A DNA stretch of 64,000 nt from an uncultured Chryseobacterium sp. (GTDB lineage Bacteria; Bacteroidota; Bacteroidia; Flavobacteriales; Weeksellaceae). Where the stretch lies: assembly GCA_913775525.1 (NCBI GenBank), contig CAJYLH010000014.1, positions 1 to 64,000 of the forward strand. The letters run 5' to 3'. Below the pieces are notes generated by a model. It worked only from the letters and a program-made list of their open reading frames with translations. It made no database searches and had not been told where the DNA came from. The first letter of the stretch is position 1. Every line of letters begins with the position of its first letter. The position numbers and the translations under genes are program-made. Shown here piece by piece: positions 35,244 to 44,393 of the stretch.

Positions 35244-36038
35244 ATGAAACAAAAAGTTGCCCTCATCACAGGAGGGACAGCAGGTATTGGAAGAAAGACA
35301 GCTTTAACACTGGCAGCTGAAGGATATCGTGTGATGATTGCCGGCAGAAGCAGGGAATCGGGAGAGCATCTGGCCCATGAAATAATTTTAAAAGGTGGCG
35401 AAGCAGCTTACATCTGTACAGATGTCTCTGTAGAGAAGGAAGTCATCAGGATGGTGGAATCTGCCGTAGACCAATATGGCAAAATTGATTATCTGTTCAA
35501 CAATGCAGGTACCGAAGGTGTGCTGGGCCCGTTGGAAACCAATTCCGAAACAGTTATAGATACCGTACTTGCTGCTAATATTAAAGGCGTTATTTTATGT
35601 ATTAAACACATTCTGCCTCTCATGAGACAACAGAAAAGCGGAGTGATTGTGAATACAGCTTCATTTGTAGGGACCACTATGCCCTTACCGGTAGCTGTGG
35701 TATACGGCGCGAGCAAATCTGCGGTCCTAAGCATCACGCAGTCCGTTGCCGCTTCATGTGCAGAAGATAATATCAGGGTATATGCGGTTTGCCCGTGGGT
35801 AACCGACACTCCTATGGCAGATAGGTTAACAGGACATAATGAAGAAGCAAAAGCAGCCTTCGGTGCCAATATCAATCCGGGCGGAGCCATTGTTCCTGTT
35901 GAAGAAATTGCAGAGGCCGTTGCCAGATTGTTTGAAGGGACTGATGCCATAAATAGCGGAGAAGCTGTCCTTATAGATAAAAATAGGGTGTTCAACCTGA
36001 TTAATCCTATGACAGTAGGCGATCCGGTAAAGCTATAA
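35244..36038 (+). CDS. short-chain dehydrogenase/reductase (SDR)
   Basis: A 264-residue classical SDR. The cofactor motif TGGTAGIG spans residues 9-16, NNAG lies at about 86-89, and the catalytic residues are S140, Y154 and K158 (VVYGASK). The substrate cannot be inferred. ATG 35244 is preferred to the in-frame ATG at 35217 because the motif then begins at the normal distance from the N terminus. A cupin gene follows by 34 nt, so the two probably form an operon, possibly under the FNR-like palindrome at 35198. Confidence 0.9.
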   Translation: MKQKVALITGGTAGIGRKTALTLAAEGYRVMIAGRSRESGEHLAHEIILKGGEAAYICTDVSVEKEVIRMVESAVDQYGKIDYLFNNAGTEGVLGPLETNSETVIDTVLAANIKGVILCIKHILPLMRQQKSGVIVNTASFVGTTMPLPVAVVYGASKSAVLSITQSVAASCAEDNIRVYAVCPWVTDTPMADRLTGHNEEAKAAFGANINPGGAIVPVEEIAEAVARLFEGTDAINSGEAVLIDKNRVFNLINPMTVGDPVKL

Positions 36039-36072
36039 ATCAATTCCACAATTATTTTCAATACTTAGGTTC

Positions 36073-36618
36073 ATGAAAAGAAAAATTTACAACAAAGAAC
36101 TGAAGGAAACCATTTATTTCCGGAAAACTTCAGCTGATACCGGAGGCGAGTATACGGAGCTGGAAATATCTTTAGAACCCAAAGGAGGAAATCCATTACA
36201 TTTTCATAAGTCTTACACAGAGCTTTTTACAGCAGTGAAAGGCAGGCTGGGCATGGAGCTTCTGGGAGAAATGATCATCATCCTGCGGCCCGGGGAATCC
36301 TATCTGGTAAAAAAAGGGGAAATACACCGCTTTTTTAATCCGGATAATGAGTCAGTTACGTTCACCAACAGGGTTGAACCGGGCTCAGCAGGCCTGGAGA
36401 ATACATTACGCATTTTATGCGGTCTGGCCGGAGACGGGCTGTATTCAAAAGGGAATATTCCGCGGAATCCTTTGCATCTGGCGGTCTGCGCTGAAATGAG
36501 CGATATGAGGCTTACCGGATGGAAAGGAATCGTTACCGCCCCATTTATTAGAGTACTATCCTTTATAGCAGTAAAAACCAGTGTAAAACAGGCTCTTGTT
36601 GAAAAATATTGCATCTGA
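36073..36618 (+). CDS. cupin-domain protein
   Basis: A 181-residue protein with one cupin barrel (about residues 25-110). The first motif NPLHFHKSYTELFTAVKGRL keeps two histidines and a glutamate that could bind a metal, and the second is PGESYLVKKGEIHRFFNP. The last 60 residues include a hydrophobic helix near 150-165. It follows the SDR gene by 34 nt. It may be an enzyme or a sensor of a small molecule; the reaction is unknown. Confidence 0.82.
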   Translation: MKRKIYNKELKETIYFRKTSADTGGEYTELEISLEPKGGNPLHFHKSYTELFTAVKGRLGMELLGEMIIILRPGESYLVKKGEIHRFFNPDNESVTFTNRVEPGSAGLENTLRILCGLAGDGLYSKGNIPRNPLHLAVCAEMSDMRLTGWKGIVTAPFIRVLSFIAVKTSVKQALVEKYCI

Positions 36619-36692
36619 TACCAGAATAAGGATTTTATAATAAAAATAGGTGTTGATAAAATGTAAATAAACAATAAAAGAAGATAATACCA

Positions 36693-37115
36693 ATGAAATT
36701 TAAAGAAATCCATATTGGAAATCTGATTAAAAAAAGAACTGTTGAAAGTGGAATAGAGCTATCCCGCATCTGTAATTTCATCCCCTGTACGGAAGAGCAG
36801 GTCTTTGAGATGTATAATGCTTCATCCCTGGACACTGATGTCCTGCTCCGCTGGAGCAAACTTCTGGGATATGACTTTTTCAGGCTTTATACCCAGCACA
36901 TGATTCTCTATGCCCCTCCTCCATCAGAAAACAGGGATCAAAGAATCAAAAAAACCAGTCAGATGCCTGTTTTCAGGAAGAATATTTACACCAGGGAAAT
37001 CATGGATTTCATTCTGGAACTGATTGCAACCGGACAGAAAACCAAGCAGGAGATTATGCAACAGTACAAGATTCCCAAGGCCACCCTTTACAGATGGATC
37101 AACAAACAAGGATAA
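36693..37115 (+). CDS. HTH protein of the transposase-like type common in Chryseobacterium
   Basis: A 140-residue protein with an N-terminal XRE-like helical region (IGNLIKKRTVESGIELSRICNF, LLRWSKLLGYDFFRLY) and a C-terminal helix-turn-helix (TKQEIMQQYKIPKATLYRWINKQG) as in transposase DNA-binding domains. In this genus such proteins are often annotated as transposase, although no DDE catalytic domain is present. It is followed by the decayed remnant of a second HTH protein (37169-37432), with which it probably once formed a pair. Confidence 0.65.
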   Translation: MKFKEIHIGNLIKKRTVESGIELSRICNFIPCTEEQVFEMYNASSLDTDVLLRWSKLLGYDFFRLYTQHMILYAPPPSENRDQRIKKTSQMPVFRKNIYTREIMDFILELIATGQKTKQEIMQQYKIPKATLYRWINKQG

Positions 37116-37168
37116 TAATGAATAGAAGTAGATCTCCTGACTAAAAAAATTATGTGAATATGGTCGCC

Positions 37169-37432
37169 ATGAAATATCCTGAAAAGGCTTTCTTCTGTAA
37201 TGATATATTTATGAAGAATACTATGGTTGTAATGGATATCATTAAGCTATACATGATTATCTGCTGAAAAAAAGAATTCGACTCTCGTTTTGATCAGAAA
37301 CTTAAATCCTAAAATAGGAAGACCATTTTTGATATCCTAGATTACCAGAAAAAGACCGGTTCAAAAGTACCGAACGGGCTAAGCATTTCAAGCTCAGCCG
37401 CAACACGGTAACGAAATGGAAAAAACTTTTTT
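37169..37432 (+). pseudogene. remnant of a second transposase-like HTH protein
   Basis: Translation shows MKYPEKAFFCNDIFMKN, a broken middle with two stops, KTIFDILDYQKKTGS in one frame, and after a +1 shift a helix-turn-helix ERAKHFKLSRNTVTKWKKLF. This order matches the small HTH proteins that often accompany the neighbouring family in Chryseobacterium. At least one frameshift and two stops make it a pseudogene. Confidence 0.6.
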
Positions 37433-37461
37433 ATAATTATATAATATGTATTTATATTGAA

Positions 37462-37785
37462 ATGATACTTAAAATACTGAAGGAAAGCATATCCTTTATT
37501 TTAAATCCACGTTTTGATAGCCACATTTGGAAAACCCGACCTAATCTTAGGAAATATTATGTTACGGATCTGATGAGAGGTTCTAAGCTTTTAGGAAAGA
37601 ACCGTAGCGAGATTGAATTTTTATTGGGTAGTAGCGAGTCCAATACCCTGCCTTCTGAATATTGTACATATAATCTTGGCTATATGAAGAAAAAGAAAAT
37701 TTATCTGGTCTTAGAATTTAGTGATGATAAAGTTAAAACAGTCCGTTATATTTATAAAAATATATATAGAATGGGTTATTACTAA
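37462..37785 (+). CDS. hypothetical protein (107 aa), BamE/SmpA-like pattern
   Basis: A 107-residue basic protein. The pattern DLMRGSKLLGKNRSEIEFLLGSSES, then CTYNLGY, then KKIYLVLEFSDDKVKTVRYIYKN resembles the small BamE/SmpA-type fold (a helix pair named by L-G-K-x3-I-x2-L-L-G, then beta strands). No lipobox or signal peptide is present. A diverged relative lies at 48442-48747. Function unknown. Confidence 0.6.
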   Translation: MILKILKESISFILNPRFDSHIWKTRPNLRKYYVTDLMRGSKLLGKNRSEIEFLLGSSESNTLPSEYCTYNLGYMKKKKIYLVLEFSDDKVKTVRYIYKNIYRMGYY

Positions 37786-38058
37786 TAATACAACTAAAAA
37801 AGTCCATATATCATCTTGATGTGAACATGGAATTCAGCTTCAATATTGAATTATAGGAATCTTATAGAAAACAGGATAAAGCAATGTTATTTATTTCCAG
37901 TGATATTTGTTGATATTTTAACAAGTCGGCATATGGATTACTGAGTCTTCTGAATATAAATGTAGAAATACTCTAATTTTTCCTCTGTATCTGGTGTATT
38001 AATCAAATCAGGTTTTTAGTCCATCAGCAAAATGCTTTAATAATACTAAGAATAGTCT

Positions 38059-38904
38059 ATGTATATACTAACAGACGAGCTTAAGCATTTAGGATTCAGT
38101 GTTAATACACTAAGTGCTTTAATACAGAAAAATAAGGGTATAAGAAGATTCAATACATTAGACTACTTTTGCATATGTATCATCACGAAAGACATTGATC
38201 TGGAAGTTGAGACAATACTTTACCATATTAGATGCGGGCATATCATTTTTATAGGTCCTCAAAAACAGGTCTGTTTTGGAAAATCTGAGGGAGAAGGGAT
38301 ATATGTTATCTCTTTTTCATCAAGCTTCTATGAACAGTCATCAAAAGATAGCCTTTTTCTGAATTCGCAGTTATTCTTTAATTACAGAGCCGATATCTTT
38401 ATTGCTCCCTTTTCTGATATGGAGAATGAATGGGTTTTATTTATAAAACGCATGAAAAATTTTCAGCTTAACGACGAAAGCTTATATATTTCAGCTGCGC
38501 ATAACGCTATAGAGAGGCTGATTCTGGATGCATTTTTATATATGCCTTCTGACGAAATAAACAGAGATATTAACTTTGATTACCTCTATTATGTGAACCG
38601 GTTTAAGGTTCTTTTGCAGAGGGATTTCAAAAAAAACAAAAAGGTTTCTTATTATGCGGGAAAACTCAATATCTCTTCCAGGAAACTTACGGAGATGACA
38701 GAGTATATTCTAGGGAAAACAGCCAAGCACATCATCATTGAAAAAATTCTTGGTGAATGTAAGAAATCTTTGCATTTCTCAAACCATACCATTTCTGAAA
38801 TTTCCTATAACCTTGGTTTCAGCAATGAAGGGAATTTTAGCAACTTTATTAAAAAGCATACCGGAAAAACCCCGTCAGAATTAAAAATCGTATCGAAAGC
38901 ATGA
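38059..38904 (+). CDS. AraC-family transcriptional regulator
   Basis: A 281-residue regulator. The N-terminal 160 residues form a cupin-like sensing domain (LYHIRCGHIIFIGPQKQV), and residues about 185-281 form the paired helix-turn-helix DNA-binding domain (SYYAGKLNISSRKLTEMTEYILGK, then TISEISYNLGFSNEGNFSNFIKKHTGKTPSEL). The C-terminal signature is complete. It stands alone, with 273 nt of unassigned DNA before it and repeat DNA after it, so its targets are not evident. Confidence 0.92.
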   Translation: MYILTDELKHLGFSVNTLSALIQKNKGIRRFNTLDYFCICIITKDIDLEVETILYHIRCGHIIFIGPQKQVCFGKSEGEGIYVISFSSSFYEQSSKDSLFLNSQLFFNYRADIFIAPFSDMENEWVLFIKRMKNFQLNDESLYISAAHNAIERLILDAFLYMPSDEINRDINFDYLYYVNRFKVLLQRDFKKNKKVSYYAGKLNISSRKLTEMTEYILGKTAKHIIIEKILGECKKSLHFSNHTISEISYNLGFSNEGNFSNFIKKHTGKTPSELKIVSKA

Positions 38905-39039
38905 GAAGAATACAATTTTATTGGGATAAAGGACAGCAGTGATATCAAGAATATGTGGATTTAAATTACTTGTTTTGTTTAGCGTCAAGTTATCTGGTGG
39001 TTTAAGTCTCCCGAACCCACACTTAGGATTCTCAAAAAC

Positions 39040-39095
39040 AGATAGCTTTGAAAACAGAAGAACATGTAAGTTTACAAAAATCTACGATTTTTAAA
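39040..39095 (+). repeat. partial copy of the hairpin-bearing intergenic repeat
   Basis: ATAGCTTTGAAAACAGAAGA is followed by AAAAATC-TAC-GATTTTT (39076-39092), the hairpin variant with a compensatory pair change relative to the AAAAACC/GGTTTTT copies. Confidence 0.65.
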
Positions 39096-39098
39096 ACA

Positions 39099-39133
39099 TA
39101 AACGCCTGCATGATCAGCCGATCAGCAGGCGTT
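39099..39133 (-). terminator. long hairpin after the T9SS-cargo gene
   Basis: AAACGCCTGC pairs with GCAGGCGTTT, with a nested inner stem (TGATC/GATCA). It lies 23 nt past the stop of the minus-strand gene at 39156. The adjoining repeat hairpin may add to termination. Confidence 0.6.
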
Positions 39134-39155
39134 TGGTATAATCTTTATTTTCTGC

Positions 39156-40946
39156 CTATTTCCTGATCATAAGTTTAAAAGTTTTAACAACAGTCTGGTC
39201 ACCTTTAGTTACGGATACGATATAATTTCCATAGGCCAGCAAGTGTTCCAGACGGAAGTGCTCTTCTTTCCTTTTTTGCATAGGCCTTGAATAGAGTAAC
39301 CTTCCGGAAACATCATGGATCGCGATCATATGAGGCTCCTGCTGTAAAACAGTTCCTTTTATACTGAAGTTTCCGTTGTTTGGATTGTTGTACAGCATAA
39401 GGTCTCCGGCAGGATCCGCCTCAGAAGCAGAAAGGGTCTTGGGACTGAATTTTGCGATGAATCCGGAACTTCCGGTTGTAATGCCGCCCGGATAGATGAT
39501 CGTCTGCTGATAGCCGTTTGCAGAACTGAATCCGGTTGTTCTGCCTGTACTTCCGTACAGGAAAAATCCGTCTGAATCTATTGAAAAAATACATTGGATA
39601 TCATTAGGATGGAAGCTGTTGCCGGTACCGCCGTAATAGGAAATGAAATCCGGAAATCCGGTGCTGCTATCCAACATACTGAAAAAGATATCCTGGCCGT
39701 TGGGATTAGGTTTTGTTGCAATATAGGCTCCCGGCGTTGAGATGTTTTGGTCTCCATAGCTTAAGCCGGTGAACAATACCTTGCCGTTTTTAATATCAAG
39801 CCCTTTGTCGCCGCTGAATGTTTCCTCCGCGTTGGTACCTATATACGTGCTCCATATTCTTCCTCCGGAGGGATTAAATTTTGTAACGAACATATCAGCA
39901 TCCGCTGACTGTGCTTTATAAGCTCCTTCCGTGGCATAATAACTTCCCGGTACCCCGAATGTCGCTCCGGTAATATATACGCCGGTGTCATCTGCTTTAA
40001 TATCCGAAATTCCTGCCGCGAGCATATTCCCCGGAATTCCGTAATAGGTTCCCCAGGTTCTCTGCCCGGTATTGGCATTAATTTCAGCAATAAACTGGCC
40101 TGCTTTTGCAGGCTGAAATGTGCCGGATGTCGATAAATCTGCTCCTGCAGGCTTCAGGTCATTATTCCCGCAAATATAGACTTTGTTTCCGGATACCGTT
40201 AATCCTGAAAGTAAGCTTGATGGAGTATAGGTAGCCCATATTTTTTGTCCCTGCGGATTCAGTTTTACCAGATAGGTATTGGGCAGGAGTTCTCCTGCCG
40301 GACCATACACCACACTGAAAACCGGTTGAAACGTTCCCGGATCTGCCAGGTTCTGCCATTTGGTGGCTCCTGCAACATAAATATTTCCGTCATCGTCTAC
40401 TTCAAGCTTATTAAAACTGTCGTTTCCGGGCAGATAGGTCTGCCAGAGCATGGTATTGTTAACGTCATATTTGGTGAGAATATTATTTAAGGAATCCGGA
40501 GCGTTGCTGAGCCATGCTCCGGGAGGAAGTGCTGGATTGGAAGGGTTGATCCGGAACTCATACCTATTTCCGTTATGATCTCTGAAATATGGAAATTTTG
40601 CGGATAGATCCGATGTGATGTAAGGTGAGTATCCCGCAGATATCAAACTCCCTGCTGAAGTCAATGTGCCTGAAAAATTATTAGGAATAGTATAACTTCC
40701 GGTATAAGGCTGGCTTCCTGCAGTTATAAACTGATTATAATAGGAAACCAGGGGTGTCCCGATGCTTGGGTTGGGCGAACTTGTCCTCGCATCTACAAAA
40801 ATATGGGAAGAGCTGTCCTCATACAGTCCTGTTATTCCCGTATCGATGGCTCCGACGTAGGTGGCCCAATCCCTTTGATAATTAAAAGAGGTCTGAGAAA
40901 ACAGAGCAGAGGAAAGCAAAATAAAAAATAGATTGTTTAATCTCAT
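39156..40946 (-). CDS. secreted SBBP-like repeat protein with a T9SS type A sorting domain
   Basis: A 596-residue exported protein: signal peptide (1-18), several beta-propeller-type repeats (ILTKYDVNNTMLWQTYLPGN, VDDDGNIYVAGATKW, TKFNPSGGRIWSTYIG), and a C-terminal domain of about 80 residues (LMLYNNPNNGNFSIKG to GDQTVVKTFKLMIRK) typical of type IX secretion cargo. The region before it resembles the SBBP/propeller class found in many gliding flavobacteria. It would be exposed on or released from the cell surface. Ligand or enzyme activity is not evident. Monocistronic. Confidence 0.88.
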   Translation of the reverse strand: MRLNNLFFILLSSALFSQTSFNYQRDWATYVGAIDTGITGLYEDSSSHIFVDARTSSPNPSIGTPLVSYYNQFITAGSQPYTGSYTIPNNFSGTLTSAGSLISAGYSPYITSDLSAKFPYFRDHNGNRYEFRINPSNPALPPGAWLSNAPDSLNNILTKYDVNNTMLWQTYLPGNDSFNKLEVDDDGNIYVAGATKWQNLADPGTFQPVFSVVYGPAGELLPNTYLVKLNPQGQKIWATYTPSSLLSGLTVSGNKVYICGNNDLKPAGADLSTSGTFQPAKAGQFIAEINANTGQRTWGTYYGIPGNMLAAGISDIKADDTGVYITGATFGVPGSYYATEGAYKAQSADADMFVTKFNPSGGRIWSTYIGTNAEETFSGDKGLDIKNGKVLFTGLSYGDQNISTPGAYIATKPNPNGQDIFFSMLDSSTGFPDFISYYGGTGNSFHPNDIQCIFSIDSDGFFLYGSTGRTTGFSSANGYQQTIIYPGGITTGSSGFIAKFSPKTLSASEADPAGDLMLYNNPNNGNFSIKGTVLQQEPHMIAIHDVSGRLLYSRPMQKRKEEHFRLEHLLAYGNYIVSVTKGDQTVVKTFKLMIRK

Positions 40947-41067
40947 AATGGCTTAATATTTTTCTTGTTAATGGTATAATTTATACAATAATATCAAACT
41001 AATGTGAATTAAACTAGTGATTGTTGTTTTAATATGGTAAGGATATAGGCAAGTACATCCAATCTCT

Positions 41068-41379
41068 CTATGAAAATTTTGCTTTTGGTAAGTATGCAAA
41101 CTCATAAAATGTTTCTCTTGATGGTTTGAAAGCTTGTATCTTTTTAGAAGTTTCAGACGTTGAGACAATTTCATGAACAAAGGCATCGAATTTTTCTTTC
41201 GATTCCCAGGCTGCCTCATTGATTACAATGGTATGATCCTCATTAGTAAGGATTCGGGAAGATATAAAGCCAGGATAAACACTGACTTCCTGTTCAAAAA
41301 AGATTCTGATCAGTGAATATAACGTTTCAAAATCATGTTTCTGTATTTCGAAACGTACCATTACGTAGTATTTTTTCAT
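41068..41379 (-). CDS. antibiotic-biosynthesis-monooxygenase-fold (ABM) protein
   Basis: A 103-residue protein with the dimeric alpha-beta-barrel pattern of the ABM family: MVRFEIQKHDFETLYSLIRIFF, then YPGFISSRILTNEDHTIVINEAAWESKEKFDAF. Members include quinol monooxygenases and heme-degrading enzymes, but the fold alone does not fix the reaction. It stands alone on the minus strand between a T9SS cargo gene and the bacteriocin-like gene. Confidence 0.75.
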   Translation of the reverse strand: MKKYYVMVRFEIQKHDFETLYSLIRIFFEQEVSVYPGFISSRILTNEDHTIVINEAAWESKEKFDAFVHEIVSTSETSKKIQAFKPSRETFYEFAYLPKAKFS

Positions 41380-41483
41380 AAGTCTAATGATATAGATTAA
41401 TGATAGTATAATTTTTAGATCCAGTCCTTTTGATTTTTTAAATTTTAAAAGGCCAGCCTAAGATTCTTTTTTTCAGCAGGACA

Positions 41484-41510
41484 CAAAAAAAACTGTCTCT
41501 TTCGAGACAG
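41484..41510 (-). terminator. terminator of the bacteriocin-like gene
   Basis: On the minus strand, CTGTCTC-GAAA-GAGACAG runs into nine T after a 7-bp perfect stem with a stable tetraloop, 17 nt after the stop codon. Confidence 0.88.
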
Positions 41511-41527
41511 CTGTTTTTTTATTTTAC

Positions 41528-41707
41528 TTAATGAGCCGTTTCTCCTTCTACCGGTATATCCGGTACGATAACATAGCACCCTGCATTGAACGGGACACAT
41601 ACGTCAGCTTCAGGACAATAATACGTCCCGGGAGGACATTTTGATACGGATGCTGCTCCTTTGATTGTTTTCAGTTCTCTTCTTGACAACGTTTTTAAAT
41701 TTTTCAT
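41528..41707 (-). CDS. bacteriocin-like peptide with a double-glycine-type leader
   Basis: A 59-residue precursor. The leader MKNLKTLSRRELKTIKGA follows the LSR-EL-IKGG pattern of Chryseobacterium bacteriocin-like peptides that are cut after Gly-Gly by a peptidase-containing ABC exporter; here the second position is Ala, also accepted by many such peptidases. The mature part would be about 41 residues with four cysteines (CPPGTYYC, VCV, GCY) that could form two disulfides. ATG 41707 is preferred over 41713 because the leader then starts MKNLK as in the family. It has its own promoter and terminator; no exporter or immunity gene is adjacent. Confidence 0.7.
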   Translation of the reverse strand: MKNLKTLSRRELKTIKGAASVSKCPPGTYYCPEADVCVPFNAGCYVIVPDIPVEGETAH

Positions 41708-41755
41708 AATCATAGAATTTGGTTGAGTGATAAAATTTTATACTTTATACATTCT

Positions 41756-41763
41756 CAAAGTTA
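41756..41763 (-). promoter_or_regulatory. -7 promoter element of the bacteriocin-like gene
   Basis: TAacTTTG on the minus strand (41763-41756), a full match, about 49 nt upstream of the ATG at 41707. The -33 TTG is not clear. Confidence 0.5.
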
Positions 41764-42015
41764 GTAAAATATTGTGTCAGATATTTTATTTATTGAATAT
41801 TTTTTTACAATATTAAAATGATTATCAGGAATTTATTTAAGAATCGGAAGTGTTAAATGTTGAGGTGTAAGGTCTGATTGTGTGAGCATGGCAGAGCCGG
41901 AATGAAACCACAGGATTTACAAAAAATTTACATTTGAAATAATGATTGATACCGGCAGAGTAAACATATGAAAGGCCATATTATAATGGATCATGTGGCC
42001 TTCTGATTTTATCTT
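41764..42015. other. non-coding interval
   Basis: The 308-nt gap between the bacteriocin-like gene and the OstA-like gene. Apart from the promoter just noted I see no gene, hairpin or RNA feature. Confidence 0.5.
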
Positions 42016-42375
42016 TTAGTACAAATTACATCCAAAAACCTTTGTTTTTGTATGGTAAACAATCACATCTTGTTCCGCATTTCCTCCGGTTTTGGTAAGA
42101 CCATTCGCATGTATAATTTTAAAGTTCCTGGGCTTATAGATTTTCACCTCGTTTATCGTTTCGTTCACAATTACTTTCTTTGCATTTTCGAAGCTGAATG
42201 CCTCAGATGACAGAGAGACATTTCCTGTAAAAACAGTTGTTTTCTCTCTGGAATTTATGCTCGTACGCTCACTTTTAAATTTTAATCTGTCTTCATTTGA
42301 TTTTTGCCGGGAGAAAGCGAAAGATAAACCCAGCAACAATACAGATACTGCCCAGGCTTTCAGGTTTTTTATCAT
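42016..42375 (-). CDS. small exported OstA/LptA-like protein
   Basis: A 119-residue protein with a signal peptide (1-22, ending SFAFS). The mature part alternates strands in a way that recalls OstA/LptA beta-jellyroll units: KTTVFTGNVSLSSEAFSFENAKKVIVNETINEVKIYKPRNFKI. One such unit is too short for a full LPS-transport bridge, so it may be a stand-alone relative. The match is by pattern and modest. It is followed downstream by a non-coding gap and precedes no co-directional gene. Confidence 0.5.
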   Translation of the reverse strand: MIKNLKAWAVSVLLLGLSFAFSRQKSNEDRLKFKSERTSINSREKTTVFTGNVSLSSEAFSFENAKKVIVNETINEVKIYKPRNFKIIHANGLTKTGGNAEQDVIVYHTKTKVFGCNLY

Positions 42376-42643
42376 TTTTTAATTTTTAAATTTCTATAAA
42401 AAACAAATAAATTTGATGGCGGGTAAATAAATAACCTTTAAATGAATTAAAGGCTTTCAGAGGCTCTGATTCAAAACAGCTGTTTTGATGATTTAATATA
42501 AAGAAGTAAGAAGCAAGCAACAGGCATTTTGCAGTAATGAGAAAATTTGAAAAGCCCTGAATACCCATGATCACGAAAGCCGAATGTAAAATAAACTTAA
42601 AGTCCTTGGATAAATGTGATCATCAGCTATAAATTAAGAAATA

Positions 42644-43636
42644 ATGACAGAGAAATTTCCGGTACTTAACAGTACCCTTTCACCTCATAGTCTGGCTAAG
42701 CTTATTCAGAAAAAATATGGACTAAGCGATAAAGCTGAATGCAGTGTATTCCGGCTTGCCATGAACCATTTATATATTGTCCATGATCATGGAAACAGAT
42801 ATGTGTTCAGAGTATACACCCGTCACTGGCGTACAAAGCTGGAAATTGAAGAAGAAATAAGGCTTCTAATCCTTCTGAAAGAAGCTGGGAGACAGGTTGC
42901 TTTTCCGATCGCCGATCAGTCGGAAGGTTTCATACAGGAAATCGAAGCACCGGAAGGCATCAGGTTTGGAGTTTTATTTTCTTATGCTAAAGGCAAAAAG
43001 ACAGCAAAATTTTCAAATCAGACAAGTTTCCTGATCGGACAGGCATTGGCAAAAATTCATCAATCAACAGAACATATCGAACTGAGGAGATTGTCCTACA
43101 ATACCCAGAACTTACTCAAAGACCCTCTTTTAAAGATAAAAGGATTCTATGGTAAGAATAACAGTGAAATTGAATTTTTAGAAACCCTTTCTTCTTTTTT
43201 ATTACTGAAAATGAATGACATTGACCGGAAGAATATGAGATACGGAGTTGTTCACCTCGACGTCTGGTTTGACAATTTGCACATTGATGATGAGAAAGAA
43301 ATTACATTTTTTGACTTTGATTTTTGCGGCAACGGATATCTATGCTTTGATATTTCCTATTTCCTTTTTCAGTTGCTGACGACCCATTTGAATGAAGAGG
43401 AATATCAGGCAAAAGCAGACAGCTTTATCAAAGGTTATGAGACTATAACTGAAATTACTGCAGAAGAAAAAAAGCTTTTACCCTTTGCCTGTCTGGCCAT
43501 CATGGCCTACTACATCAGTGTTCAGTGCGATCGCTTTGACTATTGGACCAATATCTTTTTAAATGAAGATCATTTAAAACGGATGGTTGGGAATTTGAAA
43601 CGGTGGATGATTTATCACAGCATTGAAATTGAATAA
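42644..43636 (+). CDS. aminoglycoside-phosphotransferase-family (APH) kinase-like protein
   Basis: A 330-residue protein with the APH/choline-kinase fold. The catalytic loop reads HLDVWFDN (H204, D206, N211) and the metal-binding loop FFDFDFCGNG (about 224-233). The N-terminal lobe includes YVFRVYTRHWRTKLEIEEEIRLL, where a Lys/Glu pair may hold ATP. Family members phosphorylate antibiotics, homoserine, choline or proteins, so the substrate is unknown. Drug resistance should not be assumed. Stand-alone. Confidence 0.85.
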   Translation: MTEKFPVLNSTLSPHSLAKLIQKKYGLSDKAECSVFRLAMNHLYIVHDHGNRYVFRVYTRHWRTKLEIEEEIRLLILLKEAGRQVAFPIADQSEGFIQEIEAPEGIRFGVLFSYAKGKKTAKFSNQTSFLIGQALAKIHQSTEHIELRRLSYNTQNLLKDPLLKIKGFYGKNNSEIEFLETLSSFLLLKMNDIDRKNMRYGVVHLDVWFDNLHIDDEKEITFFDFDFCGNGYLCFDISYFLFQLLTTHLNEEEYQAKADSFIKGYETITEITAEEKKLLPFACLAIMAYYISVQCDRFDYWTNIFLNEDHLKRMVGNLKRWMIYHSIEIE

Positions 43637-43873
43637 CAGCCTTTTAATAGAGTAAAATGCTTTTCAAAGTTTCCTGGTAATGAATGCATACGATATGTTC
43701 TGTCTTATTAGAAAAAATTAAGGATTACATTTTTGCTATTTATAGGATATGCCAGTGGTTTCAGATGATTTATCTATATTTAAGAATATTTTTTTGAAAA
43801 CTGTCCTGCCATTACATTTGAGCTTTTAGGAACAGGTATAGCACAATAAAAAAGTTAAAAGTAAGACCATAAG

Positions 43874-44335
43874 ATGGGCAGTATATACATAGGAATCGTA
43901 TTTGTTTTTTTTTGTTTGACCATTATTCTGATCGCTTGTATCAGGCAAAAAAAAATGAATATCTTGATTCCAGCATTCATTTATGCAGTTTTATTTTTGA
44001 TCTACCTGTCAAAAGCATATGCTGATATTCAGGAATATGAATCATATAACCAGGAGGATTTTTCTGATGTGACCGGAGTTTCCATTGACAGCAGGATGAT
44101 CCGTAAGGACCAATGCAGACAGCTTTTTGAATCTTTAAAAGATGATGAATTCACTTGGGTGAATCATCCGGTGAAAAGGAAGGAATACCTGATCAGTATA
44201 TTTACCCACAGAAAAGTTTATAAGTTCAAAGTCTGGGATACTTATAATCAGGGAGTATTGATCAGTAGAATCAATGATGAAGGGAAAGAATTTGTTACCA
44301 ACAGGAATGACTATGTTATACAATACTTAGAATAA
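43874..44335 (+). CDS. hypothetical membrane protein (153 aa)
   Basis: Two N-terminal hydrophobic helices (about 4-22 and 28-47) are followed by a 105-residue soluble domain rich in charged and aromatic residues (DQCRQLFESLKDDEFTWVNHPVKRKEYL). Topology suggests an inner-membrane protein with its C-terminal domain on one side. No family recognised. It lies 58 nt upstream of the GLPGLI gene and may share its transcript. Confidence 0.6.
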   Translation: MGSIYIGIVFVFFCLTIILIACIRQKKMNILIPAFIYAVLFLIYLSKAYADIQEYESYNQEDFSDVTGVSIDSRMIRKDQCRQLFESLKDDEFTWVNHPVKRKEYLISIFTHRKVYKFKVWDTYNQGVLISRINDEGKEFVTNRNDYVIQYLE

Positions 44336-44393
44336 ATGTAAAGCTGTCCGGCAGATATAAACTTCATTTTTTACCTATATTTAATTTTTACTT

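Noticed and set aside
42644-43636. Antibiotic-resistance gene
   Set aside because: The APH fold is clear but the sequence does not match a known resistance subgroup by eye; called only as a kinase-like protein.
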